A stretch of DNA of 64,000 bases from Methanopyrus sp. SNP6 (GTDB lineage: Archaea; JAADCQ01; Methanopyri; Methanopyrales; Methanopyraceae). The stretch lies in assembly GCF_002201895.1 (NCBI RefSeq), contig NZ_CP019436.1, positions 1,357,522 to 1,421,521 on the forward strand, in the 5' to 3' direction. The notes below the pieces were generated by a model. It searched no databases and was not told the origin of the DNA. It was given only the letters and a program-made list of their open reading frames with translations. Shown piece after piece: positions 1-9,347 of the stretch (position 1 is the stretch's first letter; each line of letters begins with the position of its first letter). The translations under genes were made by a program, and so were the position numbers.

Positions 1-261
1 CGGATCATCCGGGAGGTGATTGGGGAAACGGTGCGACGCTTCCGGCGGAAGTATCGTCAGACGGTGCGCCACGGGACGCTGGACAGCGCGCCGGATCTGG
101 ACGTGCTCCTGCTCGCGAAGGAATTGGACGCGGCCGTGGTGGCGAGTGACGAGGGTATCGAGCGGTGGGCCCGGGAGCTCGGGCTGCGTTTCATGCCCGC
201 GGGTTCGTTCCCAGATATGATCGAGGAATACCTGGAAATGTCGAAGGAGGTGGAAGGATGA
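1..261 (+). CDS. RNA ligase partner protein, PIN domain (UPF0278-like), 3' part only
   Basis: The frame is open from the first base of the window, so the N-terminus lies upstream; 86 residues are visible. The end resembles the PIN-domain protein that accompanies the archaeal Rnl3-type RNA ligase: a basic helix, then the acidic motifs [16 protein letters not shown] and [12 protein letters not shown], which hold PIN-type metal-binding aspartates, and a short acidic tail. By family knowledge this would be an RNA-processing nuclease-like partner. Its stop codon overlaps the next start as ATGA (258-261), so the two genes are probably co-transcribed. The assignment rests on motif recognition of a partial protein. 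Confidence 0.7.
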   Translation, partial: RIIREVIGETVRRFRRKYRQTVRHGTLDSAPDLDVLLLAKELDAAVVASDEGIERWARELGLRFMPAGSFPDMIEEYLEMSKEVEG

Positions 262-1694
262 TCTCGTTCCGGCTACGTCCGGTGTTCGGAGTGCCAGGGG
301 ACGACGTGGCCCGACCGTACCTGAGACTCGCGGAGAGTGACGAGCTGGTCCGGACCACGCGGGAGGACGCGGCCGTGTACGCGGCGATCGGGGCCGCCGA
401 GGTTTCGGGCGAGCCTGCGGCTGCCCTGGCGACTCGAGGCCCTGGGGTGGCGGTCGCGCTGGCGGGGCTGGCGTGCGCGCTGGCCGATCGCGTGCCCGTG
501 CTCTGCGCAACCGGGGAGATCACCGAACGCGGGTTCCAGTCGCTTGTACCCTCGATGGCGTCGGACGGCGCGGAACTCACGGTGACGGACGACCCGGGGG
601 AAGCCGCGCGGACCCTAGCCCGCTCGGAGCCTGTACTGTACGTCGATCCGGGATTCGACCCGGACGAAGTCTCCTCGGAGCTTGAGGGGATCGAACCCGC
701 CGAGCCGGATCCCGAGGACGTGGAGCGCGTCCGTGGGCTCCTGGAGGGCGAGCGCGTGGCGATCCTGGTGGGAAGGGGTTGTTACCGCGCGCAGTGCGGG
801 GAGCTAGTGGAGCGGTTATGTGGGATCCTGGAGGCGCCGGTCGTGGAGACTATGCGCGGCCGAGGCGTGGTACCTGAGTACCATCCTCGTAATGTCGGGG
901 TCGTGGGTCTCAGGGGCTGGGCGAACGACGTGATAGAGGAAGCCGACGTCGTGCTCGCACTGGGGGCCCGACTGTCGGAGCGGACGCGCGCGAACCTCGA
1001 CTGGCCCACCACGGTCGCGATAGGTTTCGAGGTGAAGGACGCGGACGAGGTCGTGGAGTGTGACGTGCGGGCCTTCGTGGAAGCGCTGCTCGAGGATCCT
1101 CCGAGGACGGAACCATGGGACCCGAAGCCGAGTGAGCCGCCGGGCTTCGACCTCGAGCTGTACCGGGTCGTGAAAGCCGCCCTGAAGGGCTGGATCGGAC
1201 CGGCTACGGTGGACTCGGGTCAGATTACCCCCACCGCGCTGTTGGCCGCTCGGGTTTCCTCCCCGTCCGAGGTGATCTACTCCGGGTCGTTCTGTCCTAT
1301 GGGGTTCGCGATCCCGGCTGCGCTAGGGGCTTCGGCCCGAGTCCCCGAGATGGTGCTCGCCCTGACCGGAGACGGAGGGTTCATGGCCTCCTTCCAGGAG
1401 CTGGAGACGGCGGTCAGGGAGGACCTCCAGATCGCGGTGCTCGTCACCCGCAATGGGGAGCTCGGGTTTACCCGGCAGGTGATGGAAGAAAAGGAAGGTA
1501 GGGCGGCCAAGATGGGGCTGGACGCCGACGTTCCGAGTATAGCCGAGTCCTTGGGCGTCGAGGTCGAAGTGATCGGGAAACCGGACCCCGATGAGGTGAA
1601 AAGAACCCTCAGGGACGTGGAGATGAGTGGAGAAACCACCGTGGTGGTCGTCGAGCTCCCGCACGAGGACGTCCCGATGCCAGGGTCGGGATGA
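258..1694 (+). CDS. Thiamine-diphosphate-dependent enzyme, acetolactate synthase (IlvB)-like
   Basis: This 478-residue protein has the three-domain layout of the acetolactate synthase/pyruvate oxidase superfamily. The N-terminal PYR domain carries the likely catalytic glutamate in [11 protein letters not shown] (about residue 34) and [18 protein letters not shown]. The middle domain has a nucleotide-type fold ([10 protein letters not shown]). The C-terminal domain has the GDG...N ThDP motif, from [10 protein letters not shown] to [10 protein letters not shown]. It is shorter than true AHAS (about 560-600 residues), mainly in the middle domain, so the substrate is uncertain; a decarboxylase or carboligase of another 2-oxoacid is possible. 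The ATG at 258 is chosen because it forms an ATGA overlap with the upstream stop and follows GGAGGTGGAAGG. Confidence 0.8.
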   Translation: MISFRLRPVFGVPGDDVARPYLRLAESDELVRTTREDAAVYAAIGAAEVSGEPAAALATRGPGVAVALAGLACALADRVPVLCATGEITERGFQSLVPSMASDGAELTVTDDPGEAARTLARSEPVLYVDPGFDPDEVSSELEGIEPAEPDPEDVERVRGLLEGERVAILVGRGCYRAQCGELVERLCGILEAPVVETMRGRGVVPEYHPRNVGVVGLRGWANDVIEEADVVLALGARLSERTRANLDWPTTVAIGFEVKDADEVVECDVRAFVEALLEDPPRTEPWDPKPSEPPGFDLELYRVVKAALKGWIGPATVDSGQITPTALLAARVSSPSEVIYSGSFCPMGFAIPAALGASARVPEMVLALTGDGGFMASFQELETAVREDLQIAVLVTRNGELGFTRQVMEEKEGRAAKMGLDADVPSIAESLGVEVEVIGKPDPDEVKRTLRDVEMSGETTVVVVELPHEDVPMPGSG

Positions 1695-1810
1695 GGAGAA
1701 CCCCGGTCACCGAGTAGATGAGGAGGGACAGGCGCCCCGACCAGTCGGGACGACGCCCGGATCCGATCTTGGTCCTGACGATGATGAGTACGGGGCCCGT
1801 AAGGTGATCG

Positions 1811-2626
1811 ATGGTCGGACATCCGCCTGCCGAGTCGGGCGGTGGTCCGTTGCTCCGCCGCGGTAAGAGCGCCGAGGAGATCGCGACCTCGATCCTGCGG
1901 AAGGAAGGCTTCGAGGTCGTGGCTAGGAACTACCGGGTGGAGCTGGAGAACGAGCTGGTCGCTGAGATCGACATCGTGGCGGAGAAGGATGGGGAGCGGT
2001 ACGCCGTCGAGGTGAAGGCCGGAACGGTGGGCGTGGACGCGGTGAGGCAAGCGTACGTGGCGGCGGAGCTCACGGGTTATCGGCCGCTCGTGATGGGGAG
2101 GCGGGTACACCCGTCAGCGGAGGCGCTCGCGGACCACCTCGGGGTTGAGGTACGGGAGTTCTCCGAGTTCGTGGAGGTCGAGCCGGTGGACGAGCTGGGA
2201 GCGGTAGTGTCGGACTTACTTCAGGATAAGATGTTGGGACTACTCTCCGCCGCCTCGAACGTGTCGTGGGAGGATCTCTACGTAGCCTTCCAGGGCGACC
2301 TAAGGCGGGTTACGGAGCTGGTCCGGGTTCGGGACCGCTCCCAGGCCGAAGATCTGGTTGAGGCGCTGGCCTTCCTGAAGCTCATGGCCTCGGACACCGT
2401 GGGGGCCGTCAAAGGGGTCGAAGGGGACGAATTCCTGCTGGAGCTGGACCCCAGGGTGAGGGTCCCGGACGGTACGACGCTCGTCGTGTTGAACCGGTGG
2501 GGATCCCCGGCGTTCGTCGTCGCCGAGCCGGTGAGCGTAGGGACGCACCGGGCGAGGATGCGCTCGTGGGAGGGGGAAGTCGAGACGGGTGAGCGCGTGG
2601 TCTACCTGGGCGAGGTGGAGGGCTGA
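1811..2626 (+). CDS. Predicted PD-(D/E)XK (RecB/Hjc-like) endonuclease
   Basis: The first 110 residues form a small restriction-endonuclease-like domain. It has the core pattern AEIDIVAEKDGERYAVEVKAG (E, D and ExK; about residues 51-71), preceded by KSAEEIATSILRKEGFEVVARNY, as in YraN/Hjc-type nucleases and archaeal RecB-family proteins. The C-terminal 150 residues, with a helical part and then a beta-rich part, have no family I recognise and may bind DNA or a partner. The ATG follows AAGGTGATCG, a good ribosome site. The end overlaps the convergent PP-loop gene by 25 bp. The substrate is not evident from the sequence. Confidence 0.65.
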   Translation: MVGHPPAESGGGPLLRRGKSAEEIATSILRKEGFEVVARNYRVELENELVAEIDIVAEKDGERYAVEVKAGTVGVDAVRQAYVAAELTGYRPLVMGRRVHPSAEALADHLGVEVREFSEFVEVEPVDELGAVVSDLLQDKMLGLLSAASNVSWEDLYVAFQGDLRRVTELVRVRDRSQAEDLVEALAFLKLMASDTVGAVKGVEGDEFLLELDPRVRVPDGTTLVVLNRWGSPAFVVAEPVSVGTHRARMRSWEGEVETGERVVYLGEVEG

Positions 2627-3636
2627 ACCGTGCCGAGTTGTCGGGCCCGCTTGAGGATGCTCTCGAGGGGCGGATCGTCCACCTCCTGAACCTCCTCCGG
2701 GCTCCCCAACTCCCACCTATCGGCGAGCTCGTCGAAGGCCGCCTCCGCGGCCCGCTGAGCGTCGCGGTTCCATCCCCAAGGCAGCGGGATCAGCACGGGG
2801 TACACACGCCCATCGTCGTACAACACGACGGCCGTGTCGTAGTGGTGACCGCACCAGGCTCCCTCCTCGAGTAGGACCCGGTGGAACGTGTCGTTGGCTT
2901 CGGCCGCCTCCAGCACCCCTTCGGGATCGGGATCCCGTAGGTAATCCCGCACTCCGCACCCGCTCTCGTTCTTCCACCACTCGAACCTGGGAAAATGGAG
3001 ATCAACCTCACGTAGGGCCGCCACCACATGACCTTTGTCGAAGCCCAGATCGAGGAGGGGTCGGTACTCGACGGCCTGTCCGTGGTGCGTGATCGCGTCG
3101 AGTCGGGCCCTGTGCGGGGCTTCGCCGAAGTTCGCGCCTCCGAGTATTACGGAATCCGGAAACGCCTGGGCCGCGACTTCGAACCGGAGCCGGCCGCAGA
3201 GCTGGCAGAGTTCGCGCTTGGATCCGACCGGAGGTGGCACGTCGAGGTGGTACAGGTAGACAGGGGTCTCATAGCGGCTGTCGAGTTCGGAGGCGACTAG
3301 ATACGCCCGCGCGTGGACGAGCTCGCGTGGCATCCCGGGATAGAATCCGACGGTGTAACAGACGAGCTCCACCCCGTACTCCTCGCAGGCTCGGGCGGCT
3401 GCCGCCGCACACAGGGTACTGTCCATACCCTCGAGTCCCACGCACACCCGGGCGGCTTCGGTCTCATAGAGTATTTCCCGGACCGCGTGGACTACCTCTC
3501 GGAACAGTCCTTCTTCGTGCCGTTGGTAGGGATACACAGCGTCCCACGCAGGGGCCTCCGTGACGGACGGGACCTCTCGGAGCAGCTCCAGGAGCTTCCG
3601 CTCCGGTTCGATCTCATAAACCTCGATCTCGGGCAT
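2602..3636 (-). CDS. PP-loop / adenine nucleotide alpha-hydrolase-like ATPase
   Basis: This 344-residue protein resembles the TtuA/ExsB-type PP-loop ATPases that adenylate substrates for thiolation or amidation. The nucleotide loop is VGLEGMDSTLCAAAAARAC (about residues 67-85), where the usual SGGxDS is degenerate (LEGMDS). A CxxC pair follows in CQLCGRLR (about residue 143), then VILGGANFGEAPH and a cysteine/histidine-rich C-terminal part (CGVRDYL, WCGHHYDTAVV). The degenerate loop means ATP use is inferred. It is transcribed divergently from sufC, an Fe-S assembly gene, 222 bp away. The target molecule is unknown. Confidence 0.6.
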   Translation of the reverse strand: MPEIEVYEIEPERKLLELLREVPSVTEAPAWDAVYPYQRHEEGLFREVVHAVREILYETEAARVCVGLEGMDSTLCAAAAARACEEYGVELVCYTVGFYPGMPRELVHARAYLVASELDSRYETPVYLYHLDVPPPVGSKRELCQLCGRLRFEVAAQAFPDSVILGGANFGEAPHRARLDAITHHGQAVEYRPLLDLGFDKGHVVAALREVDLHFPRFEWWKNESGCGVRDYLRDPDPEGVLEAAEANDTFHRVLLEEGAWCGHHYDTAVVLYDDGRVYPVLIPLPWGWNRDAQRAAEAAFDELADRWELGSPEEVQEVDDPPLESILKRARQLGTVQPSTSPR

Positions 3637-3858
3637 CGGGAGAGCCCCGGTGGATACCCTTTATTGTTCTACAATTTTCGACTGAGGAAGCGTAACTGTA
3701 AAGGTACGAGGCCCCCCTGTGCCCGGGTGTCGGCAGATGGTCTCATCCCACCTGGCCGGTCGGTCCGGCGGTGTCCCGGGCCGTTGGGCCGGGCCCTCAT
3801 CGGTGGCGCGAAGCGCTTCCTAGGGGCCCGGGTCGCGGGCGTACGGGGGCCTGAGACG

Positions 3859-4572
3859 TTGGCTCTGCTCGAGGTTAAAGACCTGCGGGTGGAATCCAAG
3901 GACGGGACGGAGATCGTTCGAGGTGCCTCCCTGACTGTCGACGAGGGCGAGATCGTCGACCTGATCGGTCCCAACGGGTCGGGGAAGAGCACGCTGGCGA
4001 AGACCATCGTGGGATGCTCCGGGTACGAGGTAGTCGAAGGTGAGGTCCGGTTCAAGGGCCGGGATATCACCGACCTCCCAATGTACGAGCGGGCGAGGAT
4101 GGGACTGACGATGTCCTGGCAGGAGCCCGCGAGGTTCGAGGGCCTGACCGTGGGTGAATACCTGTCCGTCTGCACCGACGACGAGGACTGGGCGCGACGG
4201 TGTCTCCGGATCGTCGGCCTCGACCCTGAAGAATACTGGGATCGCGAGTGTGGTGAAAACCTGAGCGGGGGCGAGCGGAAGCGCGTCGAGCTGGCGGCGG
4301 TGATGGCGATGAGGCCGAACCTGGTGATCCTGGACGAGCCGGACGCGGGACTGGATATGTCGTCGATGGAGGATTTGGCGAAGGTCATCGAGACTATGAG
4401 GGAAGAAGGTTCCGCAGTGCTGTTGATCACGCACAACCGCGACTTGGCGGAGCAGGTCGGCGACAGGGCCTACCTGATGATGGACGGTAAGATCGTCGAT
4501 GAAGGAGACCCAAGGGACGTGGTGCTCAAGTGCCTGATGTGCGGGGGTGGCTTGGTGTGCGGGGCGGAGTGA
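3859..4572 (+). CDS. sufC: SufC, Fe-S cluster assembly ABC ATPase
   Basis: SufC is the cytoplasmic ABC-type ATPase that drives the SufB scaffold in Fe-S cluster assembly. This 237-residue copy has Walker A GPNGSGKST, the signature LSGGERKRVELAAVMAMRP, Walker B NLVILDEPDAGLD with the SufC-type DAGLD, and the switch histidine in LLITHNRD. The TTG at 3859 gives the family-typical start MALLEVKDLRVES; longer in-frame extensions lie in non-conserved leader sequence. Its stop overlaps the sufB start (GTGA). The C-terminus ends in CLMCGGGLVCGAE, an unusual three-cysteine tail that could bind metal. Confidence 0.9.
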   Translation: MALLEVKDLRVESKDGTEIVRGASLTVDEGEIVDLIGPNGSGKSTLAKTIVGCSGYEVVEGEVRFKGRDITDLPMYERARMGLTMSWQEPARFEGLTVGEYLSVCTDDEDWARRCLRIVGLDPEEYWDRECGENLSGGERKRVELAAVMAMRPNLVILDEPDAGLDMSSMEDLAKVIETMREEGSAVLLITHNRDLAEQVGDRAYLMMDGKIVDEGDPRDVVLKCLMCGGGLVCGAE

Positions 4573-5480
4573 GCCCCAAGGAGGTGTTCAAGCCCACAGG
4601 TTACCACGCGGGCCCGGACACGCCACGGATCGTGATCATCGAGAACAAGGTCGTGAACGTTCAGGGTGCGGAAGGCCTCGAGCTCAACGCCGAGGAGGAA
4701 GACGACACCGTCGTCGCCGAGCTCGTGGTGAAAGAGGGATACGAGTTCGACGAGCCCATCCACATGTGCGTGGGGGTCCCGTGGCCGGAGGGAGTCCAGC
4801 GAATCGTGACGAGGCTGATCGTGGAGCCCGAAGCGAAGATACGGCTGATGTCCCACTGTTCGTTCCCGAGGGCACGTGACGTCGTACATGAGATGGAAGC
4901 TGAGTTCGAGATCGGTGAGTGCGCGGACGTGAAGGTCACTGACGTACACTATCACGGGGAAGGAGGCGTACGGCTGAAGGCCGAGTACGACGTGTCCGTG
5001 GGACCCGAGGCGTCCTTCACGACCGAATTCAAGCTCACGGAAGGACGGGTCGGCGAGCTGGAGTGGGGGATGGACGCTCACGTCGAGGAGCGGGCTACTA
5101 TGGAGGGAGTTGCGAGACTAAGGGCCGTCGAGGAGGATCGCGTCCGGGCGGTGGAGAGCGTCCGGTTGATCGGGGAGGACGCGCGGACACTCCTGGACTT
5201 CAAGGCGGCCGCGATCAACGGCGCGTTCATCGAGCTGGTCGGTGAGATTTCAGGGGAGGCGGACGGCGCCCGCGGCCACGTCGAGTGCTCGGAGATCATT
5301 AAAGGGGGCGGAAAGGTCGTCAGTGTTCCCAAGCTGCGGGTAGTCCACCCCGGTGCCAGGTTGACGCACGAGGCCGCCCTCGGTACCGTGGAGAAGAAGG
5401 AAGTTGAGACCCTGATGTCCCGAGGTCTCTCGGAGGAAGAAGCCGTCGAACTACTCGTGAACGCGATGTTAAGGGGTTGA
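4569..5480 (+). CDS. sufB: SufB/SufD family Fe-S cluster scaffold
   Basis: This 303-residue protein is a compact archaeal SufB-type scaffold (UPF0051). It has the beta-helix core and the C-terminal block of the family: AINGAFIELVGEISGEADGA, CSEIIKGGGKVVSVPKLRV, HEAALGTVEKKEVETLMSRG and SEEEAVELLVNAML. It lacks the long N-terminal region of bacterial SufB (about 480 residues), as is normal in methanogens, where SufBC is the minimal Fe-S assembly pair. The GTG at 4569 overlaps the sufC stop by four bases, so translation is probably coupled. Confidence 0.88.
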   Translation: MSPKEVFKPTGYHAGPDTPRIVIIENKVVNVQGAEGLELNAEEEDDTVVAELVVKEGYEFDEPIHMCVGVPWPEGVQRIVTRLIVEPEAKIRLMSHCSFPRARDVVHEMEAEFEIGECADVKVTDVHYHGEGGVRLKAEYDVSVGPEASFTTEFKLTEGRVGELEWGMDAHVEERATMEGVARLRAVEEDRVRAVESVRLIGEDARTLLDFKAAAINGAFIELVGEISGEADGARGHVECSEIIKGGGKVVSVPKLRVVHPGARLTHEAALGTVEKKEVETLMSRGLSEEEAVELLVNAMLRG

Positions 5481-5485
5481 TCGTC

Positions 5486-6145
5486 GTGGCCGTCGAGAAA
5501 GGTGACTTCGTAAAGATCCACTACACTGGACGCATGAGGGACTCCGACGAGGTGATCGACACCACGCGGAAGGAGGTCGCGGAGGAGCACGGTCTGAACG
5601 TCAAGCCCGGTCCGGTGGTGATCGTGGTCGGGGCCGGGATGGTGTGGGAACCAGTCGAGGAGGCGCTGATGGGCTCGGAACCGGGGGACGAGCTGGAGGT
5701 CGAGGTACCTCCGGAGAAGGCCTTCGGAGAGCGTGACCCTTCGCTGGTCCGGACGTACCGTAAGTCCGAGTTCGAAGGGAGTGTGAAGCCCGGGGACACC
5801 GTCGTGAGTCCCGACGGTCGGCGCGGTCGCGTGCTCAGCGTCGACGGTGGACGGGTAAGGGTCGACTTCAATCACCCGCTGGCGGGCAAAACGCTGACCT
5901 ACGAGGTGGAGGTTGTAGACGTACTGAAGGACACGATGGAGCGGGCTGAGGGCCTGCTGGAGACGATGGTACCGTCCGTCGACGCGGAGCTGGAGCTGGA
6001 CGGTAACACACTGCGAGTCAGGGTAGAGGGCGGCGACACCGCCAGCCCGGCGTGGGCACGGGCGAAGCAGAGGTTCGCGAAGTTGATGATGGAATACGAC
6101 GACGCCGTGGAAGAGGTTGTGTTCGAGGAACGTTTCACTGAATGA
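5486..6145 (+). CDS. FKBP-type peptidyl-prolyl cis-trans isomerase, long archaeal type
   Basis: The protein speeds prolyl isomerisation and probably acts as a folding chaperone. It starts with the classic [14 protein letters not shown] strand. An insert-in-flap region follows ([17 protein letters not shown], then the KOW-like [20 protein letters not shown]), with the FKBP end [15 protein letters not shown]. The C-terminal extension of about 70 residues matches the long (26-kDa-type) archaeal FKBPs. GTG at 5486 is preferred because AAGGGG lies 9-10 bases upstream; a TTG at 5477, overlapping the sufB stop, is the alternative. The gene follows sufB directly and overlaps egsA convergently by 11 bp. 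Confidence 0.88.
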   Translation: MAVEKGDFVKIHYTGRMRDSDEVIDTTRKEVAEEHGLNVKPGPVVIVVGAGMVWEPVEEALMGSEPGDELEVEVPPEKAFGERDPSLVRTYRKSEFEGSVKPGDTVVSPDGRRGRVLSVDGGRVRVDFNHPLAGKTLTYEVEVVDVLKDTMERAEGLLETMVPSVDAELELDGNTLRVRVEGGDTASPAWARAKQRFAKLMMEYDDAVEEVVFEERFTE

Positions 6146-7196
6146 CGCCCGTATCCTCGGCCGCCCTCTCCGCAGCCTTTCGCGTTAGCCCTTTATCCCC
6201 TAAGATGGTGTACCGGTTCGGACGTATCTCGTGCGCCATGCAGAGCGCCTCGATGATCTCCTCGTCGCTCACCCCTAGGTCCTCGGCCGTGGTGGGCGCG
6301 CCCGCCGTTTCGAGCGTCTCACGGATTTCCCGCCAGTTGCCCCCGTGGAGGTACTCCATGATGATGGTGCCGACACCGCACTGCTCGCCGTGAAGTGCCG
6401 GACGTTCCGCTATCACGTCCAGGGCATGGCTGAAGAGGTGCTCCGACCCACTGCACGGTCTAGAGGAGCCCGCGATACTCATAGCCACCCCGCCGCTGAT
6501 GAGCGCCTGAACCAGCTTCTTGATGCCTTCCGGTAGGAGATTACCGATAGGCTTCGCGTTCTTCATCACGATCCGGGCCGCCATCAGCGATAGGGAAGAC
6601 GCGTACTCGCTGTAGGGCTCGTTCCTGAGCCGGTGCGCCAGTCGCCAGTCCTTTACAGCCGTCACGTTGGAGACGACATCCCCGACCCCGGCGCGGATGA
6701 GGCGCTCCGGGGCCTTTCGGATGACTTCTATGTCCGCCAGGATGGCCAGGGGTGCCTGGGCGGGCTCGGAGTACGGTCGTCCCTTCCGTCGGATGGAGGC
6801 GAACGGTGACGCGATACCATCGTGGGAAGCGGAAGTGGGAACGCTGATGAACGGGATATCCCGACGGTACGATGCTACCTTCGCCACGTCGATGACCTTA
6901 CCGCCGCCCACCGCGGCCACCACGTCCGCGTCGATCTCGTCCAGCGCCTCCAAAGCTTTTTTCACGTCGTCCCCGGTCGACCCCTCGACGATCACCGGTG
7001 ATGTTTGGTACCCGGCTTCCTCGAGGTAGTCGACGACCTCGTTCCCCGCGATCTTCATGGTAGTTCGTCCGGAGAACACCGCGACGACTCCGTTCGGTAT
7101 TCCGACGCTACGTAGGACCTTCGGAACTTCGGGGAGTACGTTCGAACCCACGACGACCTCTCTCGGGAGCTGCATGCGTTTCTTGGGAACGCTCAA
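6135..7196 (-). CDS. egsA: sn-glycerol-1-phosphate dehydrogenase
   Basis: EgsA reduces dihydroxyacetone phosphate to sn-glycerol-1-phosphate, the first committed step of archaeal membrane lipids, and acts in the cytoplasm. The 353-residue protein has the NAD(P) motif [11 protein letters not shown], the block [18 protein letters not shown], the metal-ligand regions [15 protein letters not shown] and [14 protein letters not shown], and [14 protein letters not shown], all typical of the family. The start is a TTG 29 bp from the divergent proS start; the ATG at 7163 gives a shorter alternative beginning [10 protein letters not shown]. Confidence 0.95.
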   Translation of the reverse strand: MSVPKKRMQLPREVVVGSNVLPEVPKVLRSVGIPNGVVAVFSGRTTMKIAGNEVVDYLEEAGYQTSPVIVEGSTGDDVKKALEALDEIDADVVAAVGGGKVIDVAKVASYRRDIPFISVPTSASHDGIASPFASIRRKGRPYSEPAQAPLAILADIEVIRKAPERLIRAGVGDVVSNVTAVKDWRLAHRLRNEPYSEYASSLSLMAARIVMKNAKPIGNLLPEGIKKLVQALISGGVAMSIAGSSRPCSGSEHLFSHALDVIAERPALHGEQCGVGTIIMEYLHGGNWREIRETLETAGAPTTAEDLGVSDEEIIEALCMAHEIRPNRYTILGDKGLTRKAAERAAEDTGVIQ

Positions 7197-7225
7197 CTTC
7201 CGTCGACCCCCAGAGGGGTGATCGA

Positions 7226-8629
7226 TTGGAGTTCTCGGAGTGGTACGCGGAGGTCCTGCGCAGCGCGGAGATAATGGACGTGAGGTACCCCGTTAAGGGT
7301 ATGTACGTGTGGTTACCATACGGGTTCGAGATCCGACAACGGGTAGTCGAGAAGCTGAGGCGAAAGCTGAGGGAGACCGGGCACGAGGAGGTGCTGTTCC
7401 CGACGCTGATTCCGGAGACCCAGCTGAAGAAGGAATCCGAGCACATAGCAGGGTTCGAGGACGAGGTGTACTGGGTGACTCACGGGGGACTCAAAGAACT
7501 CGACGAGAAGCTGGCGCTGCGACCGACCAGCGAGACCGCGATCTACCCGATGTTCGCGCTGTGGATCAGGTCGCACGCCGACCTACCGCTTAAGATATTC
7601 CAGGTCGTGAACACCTTCCGGTATGAGACAAAGCACACCCGACCGCTGATCCGGATGCGGGAGATCACCACGTTCAAGGAGGCTCACACTGCCCACGCGA
7701 CCGAGGAAGAGGCGGAGGAGCAGGTCAAGGAGGCGGTGGAAATATACTCGTCGTTCTTCGATGAGCTCGGGATTCCGTACATCGCGTCGGTGCGGCCGGA
7801 GTGGGACAAGTTCCCGGGCGCCGAGTACACAGTGGCCTTCGACACGCTGATGCCGGACGGTCGGACGCTGCAGATCGGTACCGTCCACATGCTCGGTCAA
7901 AACTTCGCGAAGACATTCGAGGTCACCTACGAGACGGAGGAAGGCGACCAGGAGTACGTGTACATGACCTGCTACGGTATATCGGACCGAGTGGTGGCCT
8001 CGATGATAGCCATACACGGGGACGAGCGTGGCCTGGTGCTGCCGCCGGACGTGGCACCGTATCAGGTAGTAGTGGTCCCTATCCTGAAGAAGGGAGTTCG
8101 GCGGAAGATCCTGGAACGTGCTGTGGAGGTCGAGGAGATGTTGCGGGAGGAGGAAGTCCGGGTCAAGGTAGACGACCGCGACATGAGTCCGGGACGTAAG
8201 TTCCACTACTGGGAGCTGAAGGGTGTCCCGTTGCGTATCGAGCTCGGAGCCCGGGAACTCAAGGAGGGGACCGCGGTAGTCTTCCGTAGGGACGAGCTCG
8301 ATCGTGAGACGTACGCGTTCGAAGAACTGCCCGAGGTCGTTCCCGATCTGATGGAGGAGATCGCGATGAGGCTGCGGAAGCGGGCCCGCGAGAAGTTCGA
8401 AAATGGTATATTCCGAACGGACTCCCCTGAGGAGGCACGAAGACTGGTTGGTAAGGGGATCGTCGAGACCGGTTGGTGTGGTTCCAAGCGCTGTGGTATG
8501 CGTATGGAGGAGGAATTCGGTGGAGACGTTCTCGGTACTCCATACCCCGAAGAAGACACCGAATTCGAAAGGTGTCCGATCTGTGGTGAAACAGCCGAGT
8601 ACACCGTCCGTATCGCGAAAACGTACTGA
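7226..8629 (+). CDS. proS: Prolyl-tRNA synthetase, archaeal/eukaryotic type
   Basis: ProS charges tRNA-Pro. The 467-residue protein shows class II features: motif 1 region around [12 protein letters not shown], motif 2 as [20 protein letters not shown], and motif 3 near [15 protein letters not shown]. It then has an anticodon domain and the C-terminal zinc module of the archaeal/eukaryotic form, with cysteines in [10 protein letters not shown] and CPICGE, ending in the characteristic terminal tyrosine (KTY). It starts with TTG at 7226, preceded by GAGGGGTGATCG, a strong ribosome site. Confidence 0.96.
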   Translation: MEFSEWYAEVLRSAEIMDVRYPVKGMYVWLPYGFEIRQRVVEKLRRKLRETGHEEVLFPTLIPETQLKKESEHIAGFEDEVYWVTHGGLKELDEKLALRPTSETAIYPMFALWIRSHADLPLKIFQVVNTFRYETKHTRPLIRMREITTFKEAHTAHATEEEAEEQVKEAVEIYSSFFDELGIPYIASVRPEWDKFPGAEYTVAFDTLMPDGRTLQIGTVHMLGQNFAKTFEVTYETEEGDQEYVYMTCYGISDRVVASMIAIHGDERGLVLPPDVAPYQVVVVPILKKGVRRKILERAVEVEEMLREEEVRVKVDDRDMSPGRKFHYWELKGVPLRIELGARELKEGTAVVFRRDELDRETYAFEELPEVVPDLMEEIAMRLRKRAREKFENGIFRTDSPEEARRLVGKGIVETGWCGSKRCGMRMEEEFGGDVLGTPYPEEDTEFERCPICGETAEYTVRIAKTY

Positions 8630-8654
8630 AACTGGGATCAGGGGTTGTCTGGTT

Positions 8655-9305
8655 TTGCAGTTGAGTGACGTGATGAAGGAGCTGGACCAGCTCACCAAGG
8701 GAACCACGACAGTCGGCGTATTGGCCGATAAAGGAGTCGTGTTGGCCGCCGACCGGCGAGCCGTAATGGGCAACCTGATCGCGGGCAAGCAGGTGAAGAA
8801 GATCTTCCGCATCCACGACTACATCGGCGTGACCACGGCCGGCTCGGTGGCCGACGCCCAGAAAATAGTCGACCTCATGCGGGCGGAGGCCAGACTGTAC
8901 GAGCTGAGGCATAACCGGACGATCAGCGCCAGAGCGCTGGCTAACATGACCTCGCACGTACTGCACTCAAGCCTCAAGGCGTTTCGCCCGTACCTCGTGC
9001 AGCTGATCGTCGGCGGGTTCAACGACGACGACCCGACGCTGTACAACCTGGACCCCAGCGGATCTATCATCGAGGAGGACTATACGGCCACGGGTTCCGG
9101 CTCTCCGACGGCCTACGGTGTGCTCGAGGCCGAGTACGAGGAAAGGATGTCTTTGGACGACGCGATCGAGGTAGCAGTCCGTGCCGTGAAATCCGCGCTC
9201 GAACGTGATACTGGCACCGGTGAGGGGGTGACTGTGGTAACCATCACCCGGGAGGAGGGGTACCGAGAGTTACCAGAAGAGGAGGTGGAGAAGCTCCTCT
9301 CGTAA
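8655..9305 (+). CDS. psmB: 20S proteasome beta subunit
   Basis: This is the catalytic beta subunit of the archaeal 20S proteasome. A short propeptide ends in KG and is followed by the N-terminal nucleophile threonine of the mature enzyme in LTKG-TTTVGVLADKG. The expected lysine is in the block DRRAVMGNLIAGKQVKKIF, and GSGSPTAYGVLEAEY is the family signature. The TTG at 8655 is supported by AGGGGTTG about nine bases upstream; a TTG at 8661 and the ATG at 8673 (MKELDQL) are alternatives that change only the propeptide. It lies between proS and the aCPSF1 gene. Confidence 0.93.
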   Translation: MQLSDVMKELDQLTKGTTTVGVLADKGVVLAADRRAVMGNLIAGKQVKKIFRIHDYIGVTTAGSVADAQKIVDLMRAEARLYELRHNRTISARALANMTSHVLHSSLKAFRPYLVQLIVGGFNDDDPTLYNLDPSGSIIEEDYTATGSGSPTAYGVLEAEYEERMSLDDAIEVAVRAVKSALERDTGTGEGVTVVTITREEGYRELPEEEVEKLLS

Positions 9306-9347
9306 TCCTCATCCTCTCCCTCGGGCAATCGAGCCCGGTGATCACCG

